Origin: Mesostigma viride
Taxonomy: Eukaryota; Streptophyta; Mesostigmatophyceae; Mesostigmatales; Mesostigmataceae
Assembly: GCA_009746045.1 (NCBI GenBank)
Contig: RPFO01000213.1
Location: 4,559,661 to 4,623,660, forward strand
Length of the DNA: 64,000 nucleotides
Direction of reading: 5' to 3'
This document shows, piece after piece, positions 13,342-25,634 of this stretch. Under the pieces are notes generated by a model, which saw only the letters and a program-made list of their open reading frames with translations, did no database searches and had not been told where the DNA came from. The number at the start of each line of letters is the position of its first letter. Within the stretch, counting starts at the first letter, position 1. The position numbers and the translations under genes are program-made.

Positions 13342-16300
13342 CTAGTGGCCATCCGTCTGATAAGTGCCACGAGAGGCCAGCAGGACCTCCAGGTAGGCCT
13401 GGTAGTGGGCCACATCCTCGACATTGTCATGCCTATCTACAGTGAGGAAAACATCGGCCCACACGCCGTCAGGAAAGAGGCCCAGGAAGGCCCAGTAATA
13501 CCTATGCTGCGTGAGGACGACCTGGCCACGGGCCCAGTCCAGAAAGCCACAGGCAAAGAGGCGAAGGAAAGGCTCTACCGCGATCAAGCAAAGGGCCCGC
13601 AGGAGGAGGCGATGGTACCGGATCCGAGGGCGCATACCCGTCGGGAAGAACAGGTCCACCAGGGGCTCCACGTTGGACGGCCACAACCGGATGTGCCGAA
13701 CCTCGCGGGAGCGCCACCGACGAACACACTGTCGCGACCCGAATGTCTCTAGGTAGTCGCTGGCCCGAGGAGGAGGGTGACCGCGGGAGTCTAGACCCTG
13801 GCCCGGGATAGGCGCCGGGCGACGGGCATCCCACTCAAGGATGGGCTGGAGGACCGTAGTGTACGCAGCACCCGGCACCGCAGGAAACTCTACCGTAAGG
13901 GCATCCGAAGCCATAATGCCCAGAGGCGGAGGGTACGCCCACTGGAACCCACCGTAGGTGTCCAAGTCGTTGTGGCGCCTAGCCCAGCGATACAGAACGC
14001 GCCGAACCAGGATCTCACCCTGGAACACCGGATCAGCTAAAATAACCATGTCGAAAGGAGGCCGATCAGTCTCAATGGGTAGGCCACGATCCCGAGGCGC
14101 CCGACCGACACCTGGGAGAACCCGTAGTCCTGACATGGGAGAGATGGCAAGCTCAGCAGAGGCGCGCGGCAGGTCACACTGTCGGCAGGCGAGTGCGGAC
14201 ATACCATACCCCGGAATGGGCGTGTCGCGCGACTCCGGCGTCGCATGCACCACAGAAGGGGCCCTGTCCCGATCACCCTGGGACAACTCCCGGAGGGAAT
14301 CGGCAGCGCGGGTGGCACGAGGATCCTGACCGGTAGACCGAACAACCGCCACCAAGGACCGCGAGGCCGAAGGGGCAGGGGCCGAAGCAGGGGCCGACAC
14401 AGGGGCGGGAGCCGACACCGACGCAGGTGGCACTGGTACAACAGGAGGTCGCGCCGGACCCGAAGCCAGAGACTTCGAGAGAGACTCAGGGCCGTGACGG
14501 ACCCGCCACCGCAGCTGGCGCGCCGGTCTCCGTTGCCGGCGCACCCTCAGGCTGTCGCGTCCGTGATCTATCACGTCCGCAATTCAGATTTTAGCGTAAT
14601 TCTGACGTCCGCAGCCTTGTGCGGGTTGCTATACCGCGGCCCGGTACTGACGCCGCGGATCTCAATTGTACTCACGCGCCAAGTCCGCTGAATTTGCTGA
14701 CGGAACTTTTGGGCGGACCTGAATTTCACTGACATTCGTCACAAGGGCAGTTTGCCGAATGCTGGTACGCAGCAAGCCGGCGAGGCACTGAGCAGATGTG
14801 CAATTTCAGGATTTCAACGTGGGACACCAGACACAAATGCAAGGAAGCCCCAGGCGGTGCCTGGCATAGCCGATAGATTTGCCCTTGTATATTTGTGTTC
14901 GCTTGACAGATAAAGCTTGAAGTTTAGCTTGTCGGAAATTAGACAATGTTATGATTGGCTGATGTCTAAAGTGGCGCTAGTGGCGCCAGCCGCCAGGCTT
15001 GAGCTTTGAGCAGTATAGAAGGATGAGCAACGAACCATGGTGGTCGTTGTTCGTCCGTTTCTCTCCCTCACAACTGGTTTGTTGTCTTCATGGGGTGAAA
15101 TAGTTCGAGCAGCCCGGAGCAGCCCCCGTGAGTGGTTGCATGCAGTCAGTTGCCATGAGGATGGACTGACGGATATGACAATGTATTGGTTTTGTTAAGA
15201 ATGTGTGTAAGACTGAGAACGAGACAAGGGACAGGGCCTTCGGGCACCCTGGTCGTCGTTGGCAAGAATGCCAGTAGGAACTAGGTCGGGAACACACGCG
15301 CACTGCCGCCACAAGGGGCCTGCAGTGGCGTCAACCAAGGGACCTCACAGCTGCTCTTATAACTACAACATTACAACTCGACACTCTTTGTAATTCGTCA
15401 TGTATCTCATTGGAATTGAAATGTCTTTTGGTTGCTTTAATGATAAAGCATGGTCTCAAGAATCGGCTGGTTGGGCCGGATTGCCTGTCATGAAGGTGGC
15501 GGTGCCATAAAGGACCGCACCTTTCATTCTCATTTTAAACGGACGAACAACCCATGATGGGTTCAGTCCGGCCAGCCTGGATGTTCCTCCTGCTTCACCC
15601 AGGGAAGCACAAGGAAAAGGTTATTGCTTAGCCTTCAAAAGCATCTGAAGAGGTTAGGCTTTTCCCGGTAAAAAGCCATCGAAGGGGTTATTGCTAAGCC
15701 TTTAAAAGCATGCATGTTAAGGTTGTTGCTGATCCTGGAAAAGCATCTTGGAGCAGCTGGATTTTTTTTTTTTCTTTTTGCTGCTGCCTGGAATGACGCC
15801 CTCTTTGGGCTTCCTTCTTTAGTGTGAGATGCCTTTCTTTCACTTTTTGCTCTCACGTTGTTGTGAGCTAAATAGTGGGGGGGAGGTGGCATATCTCACA
15901 CATGAAAACTGCTGATAGTGGATGCATTCCAAGTAGCGGTAATGACCAGTCCAGGATGATATGGCACGCAAACGCGACAGCTGTCGCGTCCGTGATCTAT
16001 CACGTCCGCAATTCAGATTTTAGCGTAATTCTGACGTCCGCAGCCTTGTGCGGGTTGCTATACCGCGGCCCGGTACTGACGCCGCGGATCTCAATTGTAC
16101 TCACGCGCCAAGTCCGCTGAATTTGCTGACGGAACTTTTGGGCGGACCTGAATTTCACTGACATTCGTCACAAGGGCAGTTTGCCGAATGCTGGTACGCA
16201 GCAAGCCGGCGAGGCACTGAGCAGATGTGCAATTTCAGGATTTCAACGTGGGACACCAGACACAAATGCAAGGAAGCCCCAGGCGGTGCCTGGCATAGCC

Positions 16301-19300
16301 GATAGATTTGCCCTTGTATATTTGTGTTCGCTTGACAGATAAAGCTTGAAGTTTAGCTTGTCGGAAATTAGACAATGTTATGCATGATTGGCTGATGTCT
16401 AAAGTGGCGCTAGTGGCGCCAGCCGCCAGGCTTGAGCTTTGAGCAGTATAGAAGGATGAGCAACGAACCATGGTGGTCGTTGTTCGTCCGTTTCTCTCCC
16501 TCACAACTGGTTTGTTGTCTTCATGGGGTGAAATAGTTCGAGCAGCCCGGAGCAGCCCCCGTGAGTGGTTGCATGCAGTCAGTTGCCATGAGGATGGACT
16601 GACGGATATGACAATGTATTGGTTTTGTTAAGAATGTGTGTAAGACTGAGAACGAGACAAGGGACAGGGCCTTCGGGCACCCTGGTCGTCGTTGGCAAGA
16701 ATGCCAGTAGGAACTAGGTCGGGAACACACGCGCACTGCCGCCACAAGGGGCCTGCAGTGGCGTCAACCAAGGGACCTCACAGCTGCTCTTATAACTACA
16801 ACATTACAACTCGACACTCTTTGTAATTCGTCATGTATCTCATTGGAATTGAAATGTCTTTTGGTTGCTTTAATGATAAAGCATGGTCTCAAGAATCGGC
16901 TGGTTGGGCCGGATTGCCTGTCATGAAGGTGGCGGTGCCATAAAGGACCGCACCTTTCATTCTCATTTTAAACGGACGAACAACCCATGATGGGTTCAGT
17001 CCGGCCAGCCTGGATGTTCCTCCTGCTTCACCCAGGGAAGCACAAGGAAAAGGTTATTGCTTAGCCTTCAAAAGCATCTGAAGAGGTTAGGCTTTTCCCG
17101 GTAAAAAGCCATCGAAGGGGTTATTGCTAAGCCTTTAAAAGCATGCATGTTAAGGTTGTTGCTGATCCTGGAAAAGCATCTTGGAGCAGCTGGATTTTTT
17201 TTTTTTCTTTTTGCTGCTGCCTGGAATGACGCCCTCTTTGGGCTTCCTTCTTTAGTGTGAGATGCCTTTCTTTCACTTTTTGCTCTCACGTTGTTGTGAG
17301 CTAAATAGTGGGGGGGAGGTGGCATATCTCACACATGAAAACTGCTGATAGTGGATGCATTCCAAGTAGCGGTAATGACCAGTCCAGGATGATATGGCAC
17401 GCAAACGCGACAGCTGTCGCGTCCGTGATCTATCACGTCCGCAATTCAGATTTTAGCGTAATTCTGACGTCCGCAGCCTTGTGCGGGTTGCTATACCGCG
17501 GCCCGGTACTGACGCCGCGGATCTCAATTGTACTCACGCGCCAAGTCCGCTGAATTTGCTGACGGAACTTTTGGGCGGACCTGAATTTCACTGACATTCG
17601 TCACAAGGGCAGTTTGCCGAATGCTGGTACGCAGCAAGCCGGCGAGGCACTGAGCAGATGTGCAATTTCAGGATTTCAACGTGGGACACCAGACACAAAT
17701 GCAAGGAAGCCCCAGGCGGTGCCTGGCATAGCCGATAGATTTGCCCTTGTATATTTGTGTTCGCTTGACAGATAAAGCTTGAAGTTTAGCTTGTCGGAAA
17801 TTAGACAATGTTATGCATGATTGGCTGATGTCTAAAGTGGCGCTAGTGGCGCCAGCCGCCAGGCTTGAGCTTTGAGCAGTATAGAAGGATGAGCAACGAA
17901 CCATGGTGGTCGTTGTTCGTCCGTTTCTCTCCCTCACAACTGGTTTGTTGTCTTCATGGGGTGAAATAGTTCGAGCAGCCCGGAGCAGCCCCCGTGAGTG
18001 GTTGCATGCAGTCAGTTGCCATGAGGATGGACTGACGGATATGACAATGTATTGGTTTTGTTAAGAATGTGTGTAAGACTGAGAACGAGACAAGGGACAG
18101 GGCCTTCGGGCACCCTGGTCGTCGTTGGCAAGAATGCCAGTAGGAACTAGGTCGGGAACACACGCGCACTGCCGCCACAAGGGGCCTGCAGTGGCGTCAA
18201 CCAAGGGACCTCACAGCTGCTCTTATAACTACAACATTACAACTCGACACTCTTTGTAATTCGTCATGTATCTCATTGGAATTGAAATGTCTTTTGGTTG
18301 CTTTAATGATAAAGCATGGTCTCAAGAATCGGCTGGTTGGGCCGGATTGCCTGTCATGAAGGTGGCGGTGCCATAAAGGACCGCACCTTTCATTCTCATT
18401 TTAAGGTGGCATATCTCACACATGATTACTGCTGATAGTGGATGCATTCCAAGTAGCGGTAATGACCAGTCCAGGATGATATGGCACGCAAACGCGACAT
18501 ATTGAAAATAGGGCCCGTAGGGACAGGCAGTCCGGCATAAGATTGGTTGCCATCCAAACTCCAGTCGGGCACCGGAATCCTCTGCGGGGGACCACCCTCC
18601 CAAAGCCTGGGATGATCGCCCGTGTCGCTGAAGAAACCCCGCACTGGCTGCGATGACACAGCGGGTGGCCCAGAGGAGGCGACGGCGGGCACAGCCGAGG
18701 GGACGGAAGACTCGTGTTGCTGCGCAGAAACGTCGGTCGCAGGCGCCGAGGCACCCGGAGGTGTCGGAGCCGCAGCAACCGAAGGGGTAGGGGGCGCAGG
18801 CGAAACCACCGGTGCCGAAACAACCGAAGGGATAGGGGGCGCGGACACCACAGACACCCCACCTGGCGTGGCCGGAGTCTGCGCTTGGGCCGCCAGAAGG
18901 CCCCGAACGCCGTGGTCAGGGACTGGATCTGAGCCTGCATAGCCGAAACCGTCGCCGAAAGAGGATCAGGCAAACCCAGAGGGGTAGGCTCCACTGCAAC
19001 ACGCCGGGTCGACCGTGGGGACGACGGGACGGGGAGGGAGGAGCAGACGCTGAGGAGGAGGGCGCAGCGCTCGAGGCTGAATATTCTGGAGTATAATGTA
19101 CCTCGGCTGGGGCGCCCGTAGGGGCAGGACCACAACTGCTAATCCCGCCGACTGATCAGCTATCTCCATGAATTCTACGGCCCGTAGAGGTCGCAGGGGT
19201 TCTCATCTACCTCGCATCACCCTCAGCCGGAAGCCAGGGGAACACCTCCCGTAGGCAGGTGCGGCCCACAGGGGTAGAAAGGTAGGAGAACACTCGGGAG

Positions 19301-19612
19301 CACTGGAGAACCGCAGCTATCTGTCCCAAGGCGGACAGCGGGAACCACACCCTAACAAACAGTGCCCGGCATCGTCGAACCCGTGCAAAACAAGCTGGTG
19401 CGGCTCATCAGGGGAAGGGCCGTACCACGTGACCCCAAAGAGGGCAGCCCTGACTAAACCCGCATGTTGGGCCTGGAGGGCCGGCTGCACACGCCACCCG
19501 GGTAACTGGACCGCGACACCCAGCGGCCCGGAAGGGCCTCGAAATACAGCTCAGGGTCCGGGGGGGCGGGGACGGCAGCGAGCTCTCAGCCGGAGGGGTA
19601 GGCTCTGACATG
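13342..19612 (-). pseudogene. Additional ORF between pol and 3' LTR, unknown, interrupted by nested element
   Basis: An extra coding region follows pol on the same strand. The distal part (14574–13342) is open for about 410 codons. It holds a Pro/Ala/Ser-rich linker and then an aromatic, hydrophobic domain (for example RRVLYRWARRHNDLDTYGGF and HRYYWAFLGLFPDGVWADVF). The proximal part (about 19612–18500) is broken by several frameshifts. Its end, PTGPIFN, joins in frame to the distal part if 14553–18499 is removed exactly. No signal peptide or convincing membrane segment was seen, so an envelope role is not supported. No family was recognised. Confidence 0.65.
14553..18499. mobile_element. Head-to-tail triple of a 1.43 kb TIR-like element
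   Basis: Three copies in direct orientation: 14553–15979, 15982–17412 and 17415–18499. Each begins TGTCGCGT and ends ACGCGACA, which are inverted complements, and consecutive copies are separated by GC. Copies 1 and 2 are nearly identical apart from a 4 bp GCAT insertion in copy 2. Copy 3 lacks about 350 bp after 18402. Inside each full copy an inverted repeat (GTTGTTCGTCCGTTT near 15047 and its complement near 15537) encloses about 0.5 kb. No transposase is present. The insertion sits in the extra ORF of the LTR element, and its exact removal restores the frame without a target-site duplication. Candidate classes are a non-autonomous DNA transposon or a circular-integration element. Confidence 0.75.
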
Positions 19613-19687
19613 ACGGCTGCGGAGGGGAGGGGACAACCAACCACCCGTCGACAGCAGACATAACATAAGAGAGGAGAAGGTCTACAA

Positions 19688-20077
19688 CTAGAGCTTATGC
19701 AGGGTTTTATACTCCTGCAGCAGGCGACTACACCCATCTAGCTCACTCTCCGTATACCAGACCTTATCTACCTCACTACGAGCATACATCCACTTCACCT
19801 TATACTGGCGCTGGGTACCGCGGCCCTTTTTGATATCTCTATGGGCCACGATACCCTCTACCTCATCCTCTACCTCACCAGTATCCGGATTATGCTCTAA
19901 AGGGGCAGGGGCTAATTCTCTACCAGCGAACGTGCTCTGATGATAGAGCTTCAGCTGGCTTCTATGAAAGGTGCGAGAGTGGGTCTGCCAAGAGGTAGGA
20001 ATATCTATCTCATACAGGAAATTACCTACTCTAGACAACACACGGAAGGGTCCTAAGAAGGCGGGCCTAAGTTTCAC
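19688..20077 (-). CDS. Integrase C-terminus: GPY/F module and chromodomain
   Basis: Residues 1–50 contain the GPY/F-type motif FLGPFRVLSRVGNFLYEI and the usual HRSQLKLYH. The last 60 residues are a chromodomain (VEGIVAHRDIKKGRG…YKVKWMYARSEVDKVWYTE) with the aromatic positions expected for this fold, ending in a tyrosine-containing helix. Chromodomains on Ty3/gypsy integrases direct insertion to marked chromatin. It is the C-terminus of pol, separated from the integrase by a frameshift. Confidence 0.88.
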   Translation of the reverse strand: MKLRPAFLGPFRVLSRVGNFLYEIDIPTSWQTHSRTFHRSQLKLYHQSTFAGRELAPAPLEHNPDTGEVEDEVEGIVAHRDIKKGRGTQRQYKVKWMYARSEVDKVWYTESELDGCSRLLQEYKTLHKL

Positions 20078-20079
20078 TT

Positions 20080-22085
20080 TCAGTTCAGCTTCGAACTTAT
20101 GAGCGAAGCGGCCAACACGGGGCCTTCTACTAAGACTAAATCTCCTATTTCTATCTCAGGTGCTCTTCTATCTAATGAGGCACGCAACCTAGCAAGGTAT
20201 TTGGCCTGCGCCCTATGGTACCCTGCAATAGCGTTGTCGTGTGCATTCTTCATCTTATCTAATAACGCCTGCACACCTTCTACAGTATCCCGGGACACAT
20301 CATCCTTGTCCCTTAAAGGACTAGCTAAGAGAGAGGTAGGGGTAAGAGGTTGTCTACCAGTATCTAGGAAGAAGGGCGTATAACCATGCGCAGCCTGAGG
20401 GCAGTTGTTAAGGGAAAACTCTACCAGACATAGATAATCCTCCCAATCACTCCCAGAGCCATTCACATAGTGCCGCAGAGCTTCTTCCACTACCCTATTC
20501 AAACGTTCTACTAAATGAGACGAGGAGGAGTGGTAGGCAGTACCGAAGGTGACCTTGGTACCGATAGCAGCGAAGAACTGCTGCCAAAAATCAGAAGTAA
20601 ATAACTTATCCTTATCACTAATAAACTGCCTACTCAAACCATGATATCTATATACGTTATTAAGGTATAGGCGTGCGCAATCGCGTGCGGTGAGTTCTAA
20701 GGGACACGGCACGAGATGACACATACGAGTAAAACGATCTACAAAAACAAGGATCTGGGCGTTACCTCTATCATTCTTCCTAAAAGGTCCTACAAAATCC
20801 ATCATAATGGAGTCCCACGGCATGATGGGATCAGGTAAGGTCCTAGGCTCTGCTATCTGTCCTACATTGTTGGGTTTCATCTCCTGGCAAGATTGACAGG
20901 TTCTAACATACTCATCTACATCCTTTAAAAGGGAAGGCCAGTAGTAAGAGCGGGCTACTAGGTCCCGTACCCGTTTACCACCCTGATGAGCAGCTAAGTC
21001 ATGCAACTCAAAGAGCAAGGAGGAGCGACAGATAGGAGGGACATACAGGCGCCATTGAGGGGGAGAATCTGCTATCTGCACATATAAAAATCCACCTACA
21101 AATTTACAAGGGTGCTTGCCTAATTGTTGGGGATGGGCAGCAATGGCAGCTAATGCTTCCGGCTCAGTGGCCGTAAATCTACTAATAAGGCGTTCAAGAT
21201 CAGAGGTAGGCATCGCTACAGAGGTATCCAGAACAGGTTTAAAGAGATCTCCTACCGCCTTGCCAAAGAGAAGGGGAGGTCCTAGAGGGACTATGTTTTC
21301 ATAAGACTTTCCTGACCTAGTCGCTATATGGCTAAGCGGTATAGAAATTTTATTTTTCCCCTCCCCCCCCACCGAGACCACAGGAAGGGCCTCACACGGG
21401 AGAGAGAGTCCTACGTGAGAAAGGAGATCAGGCATGCGAACAGCTGTATGAAAGAGGTAGGCATAGGATTCATCATCAGGTAGTTCACCATACGGGGTTA
21501 CACCCATAGTAGTAGGAACTAGAGTAGTATTGAGAACATCAAGGTCCTCGAAAAAGGAGTAATCTGCACGACGGGAGAGTGCATCTGGTACTATGTTATC
21601 TACACCCTTAACATACTGAAGTTTAAAAGGGGAAAACTGTGCTAAAAACTCCATCCAGCGCGCTTGACGAGGGGTAAGGTTGGGTTGTGAGAGAAGATGG
21701 GTAAGGGGACGGTGATCCGTCTGGATAACTAATCTATAAGGATCAATCTCACAGGGTTCATTCAGACAAACATCAAATTGAGCACCTTTAAGAAAGTGCT
21801 GCCACGCGTGGCAACAATACACCACAGCTAATAGTTCTTGCTGGTGTACGGGATAGTTACGCTCCGCAGGAAGCATTGTCCTAGAGATATACTCGATTGG
21901 CTGTAAGCCCTGACCCTGATCCTGGAGAAGGACGCCCCCTATAGCTACCTTGCTAGCATCTGTAGCTACAACAAAGGGTTTAGTAGTATCCGGTAGGATG
22001 AGTACGGGAGGGGAGAGGAGTAGGGATTTTAGACACTGAAAAGCCGACTGACATTCACTACTCCAAACAAAGGGGATATCCTTCT
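20080..22085 (-). CDS. RNase H and integrase part of pol
   Basis: RNase H shows VATDASKVAIGGVLLQ, the TMLPAERNYPVHQQELLAV block and VIQTDHRPLTHLL. The integrase follows with its HHCC zinc domain (HDLAAHQ…TCQSCQ) and a DDE core: Asp in MMDFVGPF, Asp in FISDKDKLF and Glu in HLVERLNR. The frame is open to its 3' end, where a one-base change near 20080 leads into the GPY/F and chromodomain frame. Integrase inserts the cDNA, producing the 5 bp target duplication seen at the element ends. Confidence 0.93.
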
Positions 22086-23340
22086 TTAATAGATGATTAA
22101 TAGGGCTGCTATAGTTGCGAAACGCGGGATAAAACGCCTATAGTAAGAAGCAATTCCTAGAAAACTACGTACACCTTTAACGTCGGTAGGGGTAGGCCAT
22201 TCCTGAATTGACTTAGTCTTGTCCGGGTCGGTAGCAACCCCGGCATCTGACAGACGTGCCCTAAAAATGGGACACTCTACCAGAGCGAACTTTAGCACGG
22301 CGCGCCCATAAAGAATTTTCAGCCATGATTTCTAATACTTTCTTTAAATCACGTAGGTGCGTTTCAAAATCAGGAGAATAAATAAGGATATCATCTAAGT
22401 AAGCTTGAGCACAAGAACGGTCATGCTCAGATAAAGAAACAGAGGAGAAGGAAGGATCCTTTAAATCAGAGGACACTTGAGGAAGGTGAGAATTTCCCAT
22501 AACAGGTCTAAGCACTTCATTCATTAACATTTGGAAAGAGGCAGGAGAGTTACAGAGTCCCATAGCCGCTACTCTAAACTGGTAATGCCCAAAAGGGGTA
22601 GCAAAGGCGGTTTTGTGGCAATCCTCAGGAGCTATACGTAGTTGCCAAAAACCATCCGCACAATCTAGTACTGTGAAACAGGTAGAACCTTTAACCTTAT
22701 TAAATATATCATCAATACGAGGTAGAGGGTATTTAGACTTCACAGTAATATCGTTTAACTTCCTATAATCAGTAACTAGGCGAAACTTGCCATTTGGCTT
22801 AGGAACTAACAGGACACCAGCGGAGTAGGGGGAGTTACTAGGCTCTATCAATCCTGCTTCTAATAGTGATACTAAAATCTGTTTTAGTTCCTTTAATTCG
22901 GTAGGGCCCATTCTATACATCGGAGAGTGCGTAGGAACTGCACCGTCCTTGATAACTACACGGTGTAAAACAGAACGAGGAGGAGGATAAGAAGGAGTCT
23001 TTTCTTCAAATACTTTTGAGGAATCTATCACAGCCATGTATCTTACTATTTCATTTTCAGTAAATCCCACTCCTATTGTATCCACTGTATTTACATCTAT
23101 ATCCACACTATTATTAGTGATAGGTATCTCTTGTACTTCTAACTGAAGGAACATACATAATAGGTATCCATATTCCTTTAGTTCAGATCGCAATTCGTCA
23201 TTGGACATTAATACTTCAGGTATAGGTCTCACAGGAGGATCAACAGGTGTAGGAGGAGTAATATCTACCAAGGATAAATTTTCTAATCTATAATGACGTT
23301 CTGGTACCCAGTAAGAGCTATCTGGAAACCAAATGACCAT
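22086..23340 (-). pseudogene. Reverse transcriptase domain of pol, frameshifted
   Basis: The Ty3/gypsy RT blocks appear in order: SPYSAGVLLVPKPNGKFRLV, DYRKLNDITVKSKYPLPRID, FTVLDCADGFWQLRI, KTAFATPFGHYQFRVAAMGL and the catalytic AQAYLDDILIYS. An unusual ~30-residue Ser/Asp-rich insert sits just before YLDD. A frameshift near 22290 moves the connection segment (CPIFRARLSDAGVATDPDK…SFLGIASYYRRFI) into another frame, and a further one-base change near 22108 joins to RNase H. Confidence 0.93.
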
Positions 23341-23350
23341 AGTATCATAA

Positions 23351-23752
23351 TTAATAGTAATTTTTATCCTGGTGCCAATCTAATCCTAGTAATACATCAG
23401 CTGTAGTGATAGGGCCTATAGTGGCCGTCAGGTTGACCGTACGTCCTTGTATGACCAGGGGAAGGGACACCGTACCCGGGGAATGACTGGTGCGACCGTC
23501 AGCATAATGGACAGTGACAGTTTTTGTGTGAGGGGTAGGGACTAGTCCTAAACGCCTAACTAGGGCCTCGCTCACAAAGGAGCTAGCCGCACCGCTATCC
23601 ACTAACACAGAGACATTCAAGAGTTCATCAGCATGCAAGAAGGGGTCTACAACAGTATGAGGGACGGTTAAGCCACCATTCAAGAACATAAGAGGACGCA
23701 CACGTAGTGGTAGGGATGATTCAGCTCCTACAGAGGTTATAAAAACAGGCAA
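23351..23752 (-). CDS. Retroviral-type aspartic protease domain
   Basis: The active-site motif is LVDSGAASSFVS, and the distal motif is VLLGLDW, as in Ty3/gypsy proteases that cut Gag-Pol. The frame stops shortly after GLDWHQD. A one-base shift there would continue into the RT frame, so protease and RT were probably one polyprotein originally. Confidence 0.88.
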   Translation of the reverse strand: MPVFITSVGAESSLPLRVRPLMFLNGGLTVPHTVVDPFLHADELLNVSVLVDSGAASSFVSEALVRRLGLVPTPHTKTVTVHYADGRTSHSPGTVSLPLVIQGRTVNLTATIGPITTADVLLGLDWHQDKNYY

Positions 23753-23814
23753 GCAAAAATTATTATCTGGGGTACTATCTAAGGACCTGTCCAGGTTACC
23801 CCCGGCTGACAGGC

Positions 23815-25542
23815 CTACTGTTCCCCCTCCCCCCCCAAATCCATAGGAACGAACCCCGAAGAAGACCCTGGCGGAAAAGCCACTGCTGGAGGGTCACGAG
23901 GGATTGAAGAGGGTGCGGGAGCCTGATTATCATAGGGGAACCCTGGGGATCCTGTCTGCACAGCATTCAGCCTACTAGGGGTAGCTGAAGGAATGCGTCC
24001 TGAAGTGGGACGAATAGGAGCACGCTGAGGGGTACGAGGAGGGCGAGCGTCGGGATGAGGGGGAGCACCCGAAAGGAACTTGGGGCACTCACGTTTAAGA
24101 TGACCTACTTCCTTACAATGATAGCAGGTGATATGAGAGACATCCAGAGCTGAAAGGTCAGTCACACAAATATCTAATTCTTCTACATAGGAGTTCTCCT
24201 CCTCAGGGGTAAGGCTAATATTATTAATACGGGAACGGGTAGGAAGAGAAGGCGTGGAGAAGAAATCTGCTACTCGTAAAAGATGCTGGCGCACATGCTT
24301 GAGGGGCAGGTCAGTAAAACGGTAGGCAGAGAACTGGCGCTTGACTTCACGCAATAAGGGTCTACTGAGGCCCTGAAGGAAGCGGGCACGTACTTCTGCA
24401 CCCGACAAATCCCTAATTCGTACCATCTGGCATCAAACTCTTTCATATATTCTTTGAAGGACTTGGTACCCTGCTGCAAGGTACCAAAGGATAATCTATC
24501 CTGCCAATCTGCATCGGGAGGGACTAAATGGTTCTCTAAACGCTTGAACAATTCTGCTACAGAGTTTGGGTAGGCATGAGAGGCAAGAGACTCACACTGG
24601 ATGAGGTTAGCAAGCTCAGGAGTAATGCAGGTAGTAAGATAATGAGGAACTAGTACAGCATCAGAGAGGCGCCACCTATTGTGGTTCTGCCAGGACTCTG
24701 TGTTCTGGGTGAGCAACATAATGAAGGTGAAAAACTGTTGAGGGGTAGACTTGACATCCAGCTTAGGAAGGTTGGCAAAGAGGGGAAGAGCAGGAGGCTT
24801 AGGGGGATTAGAAGAATCAGTTTTTCCCATAGGGCCACTATCTTCCACTGCTACATAAGCGGGATAGAAGGAAGGGATAGGAAAAGTCTTGGGTAGGGGT
24901 CTAGAGGGAGCCACCGTTTCAGGATGGTGCCCATAGGAGAAGGGAACAGTATATTGCTCACGAAGAGAGGAGTAGGCAAAATGATCATAATTCCTATCAT
25001 CTAGGGGCATGGTACTGAAATCATTATTAACTTCTAAATCAGCCACACGGGTAGGGACCTGGGCAGCCTCATAGGCCGTCTCAGGGTAGGACCAGGAAGC
25101 AGGTGGGTAAAAGGGAACTGCACTAGGGCGCCCAGAAGGGCCGACAGGGGCAGAGGTACGACCCGTGTTAATGGCAGGCATTGAAGGCACAGGGTGGGAA
25201 GGAGGCCTAGAAGCATTGTTAGTGAGTGAGGACCTGCTGGAGGGGTGAGCCAAGGTTGCAGAAGGGGCAGGGGCCTGGTTCACAGCAAAGAAGGTTCATC
25301 ACTAAATCTGACTTGTGAAATACGTTGTTCATAGGTAGGTGGGGTAATTGAGGGACGACGGCGACCACCAGCAACAGGAGAAGGAGGTGAGGTACGCAGA
25401 ATACCTTGAGGGTGAGATGGTGTACCGTTTCCAAGGAGTCCCGTCGGTTACCACGAGTATTGTTATTGTTATTATTATTAGTAGTAGTATTATTATTATT
25501 ATTGGTAGGTATAGGCGACATATCTCCACCCACTGGATCCAT
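23815..25542 (-). pseudogene. gag, frameshifted
   Basis: The N-terminal part begins with an Asn/Thr-rich run (MDPVGGDMSPIPTNNNN). A Pro/Ser-rich region and a retrotransposon-type gag core follow (LPLFANLPKLDVKSTPQQFF…SFKEYMKEFDARW). The C-terminal nucleocapsid has one CCHC zinc knuckle, CYHCKEVGHLKREC (about 24130–24090). At least two frame changes occur, near 25400–25280 and at about 24425, where the core leaves its frame at FDARW and continues as VRIRDLSGAEV. Gag would form the virus-like particle and bind RNA, but this copy cannot encode it whole. Confidence 0.9.
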
Positions 25543-25634
25543 CTTTAATTACGTAAAGGAATAGGAATCTAGAAGAAAGCAACAAAGGAAAAAGGAAAAA
25601 CCTTGAAGGTCTGAAGCAAGGAACAAAATTAAAA

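Noticed and set aside
14553..18499. Helitron identity for the triple element
   Set aside because: Ends are TGTCGCGT/ACGCGACA, not TC…CTRR, and no 3' terminal hairpin of the usual kind was seen.
12402..19612. Extra ORF of the LTR element as a retroviral envelope gene
   Set aside because: No signal peptide, transmembrane segment or cleavage motif could be seen, only its position.
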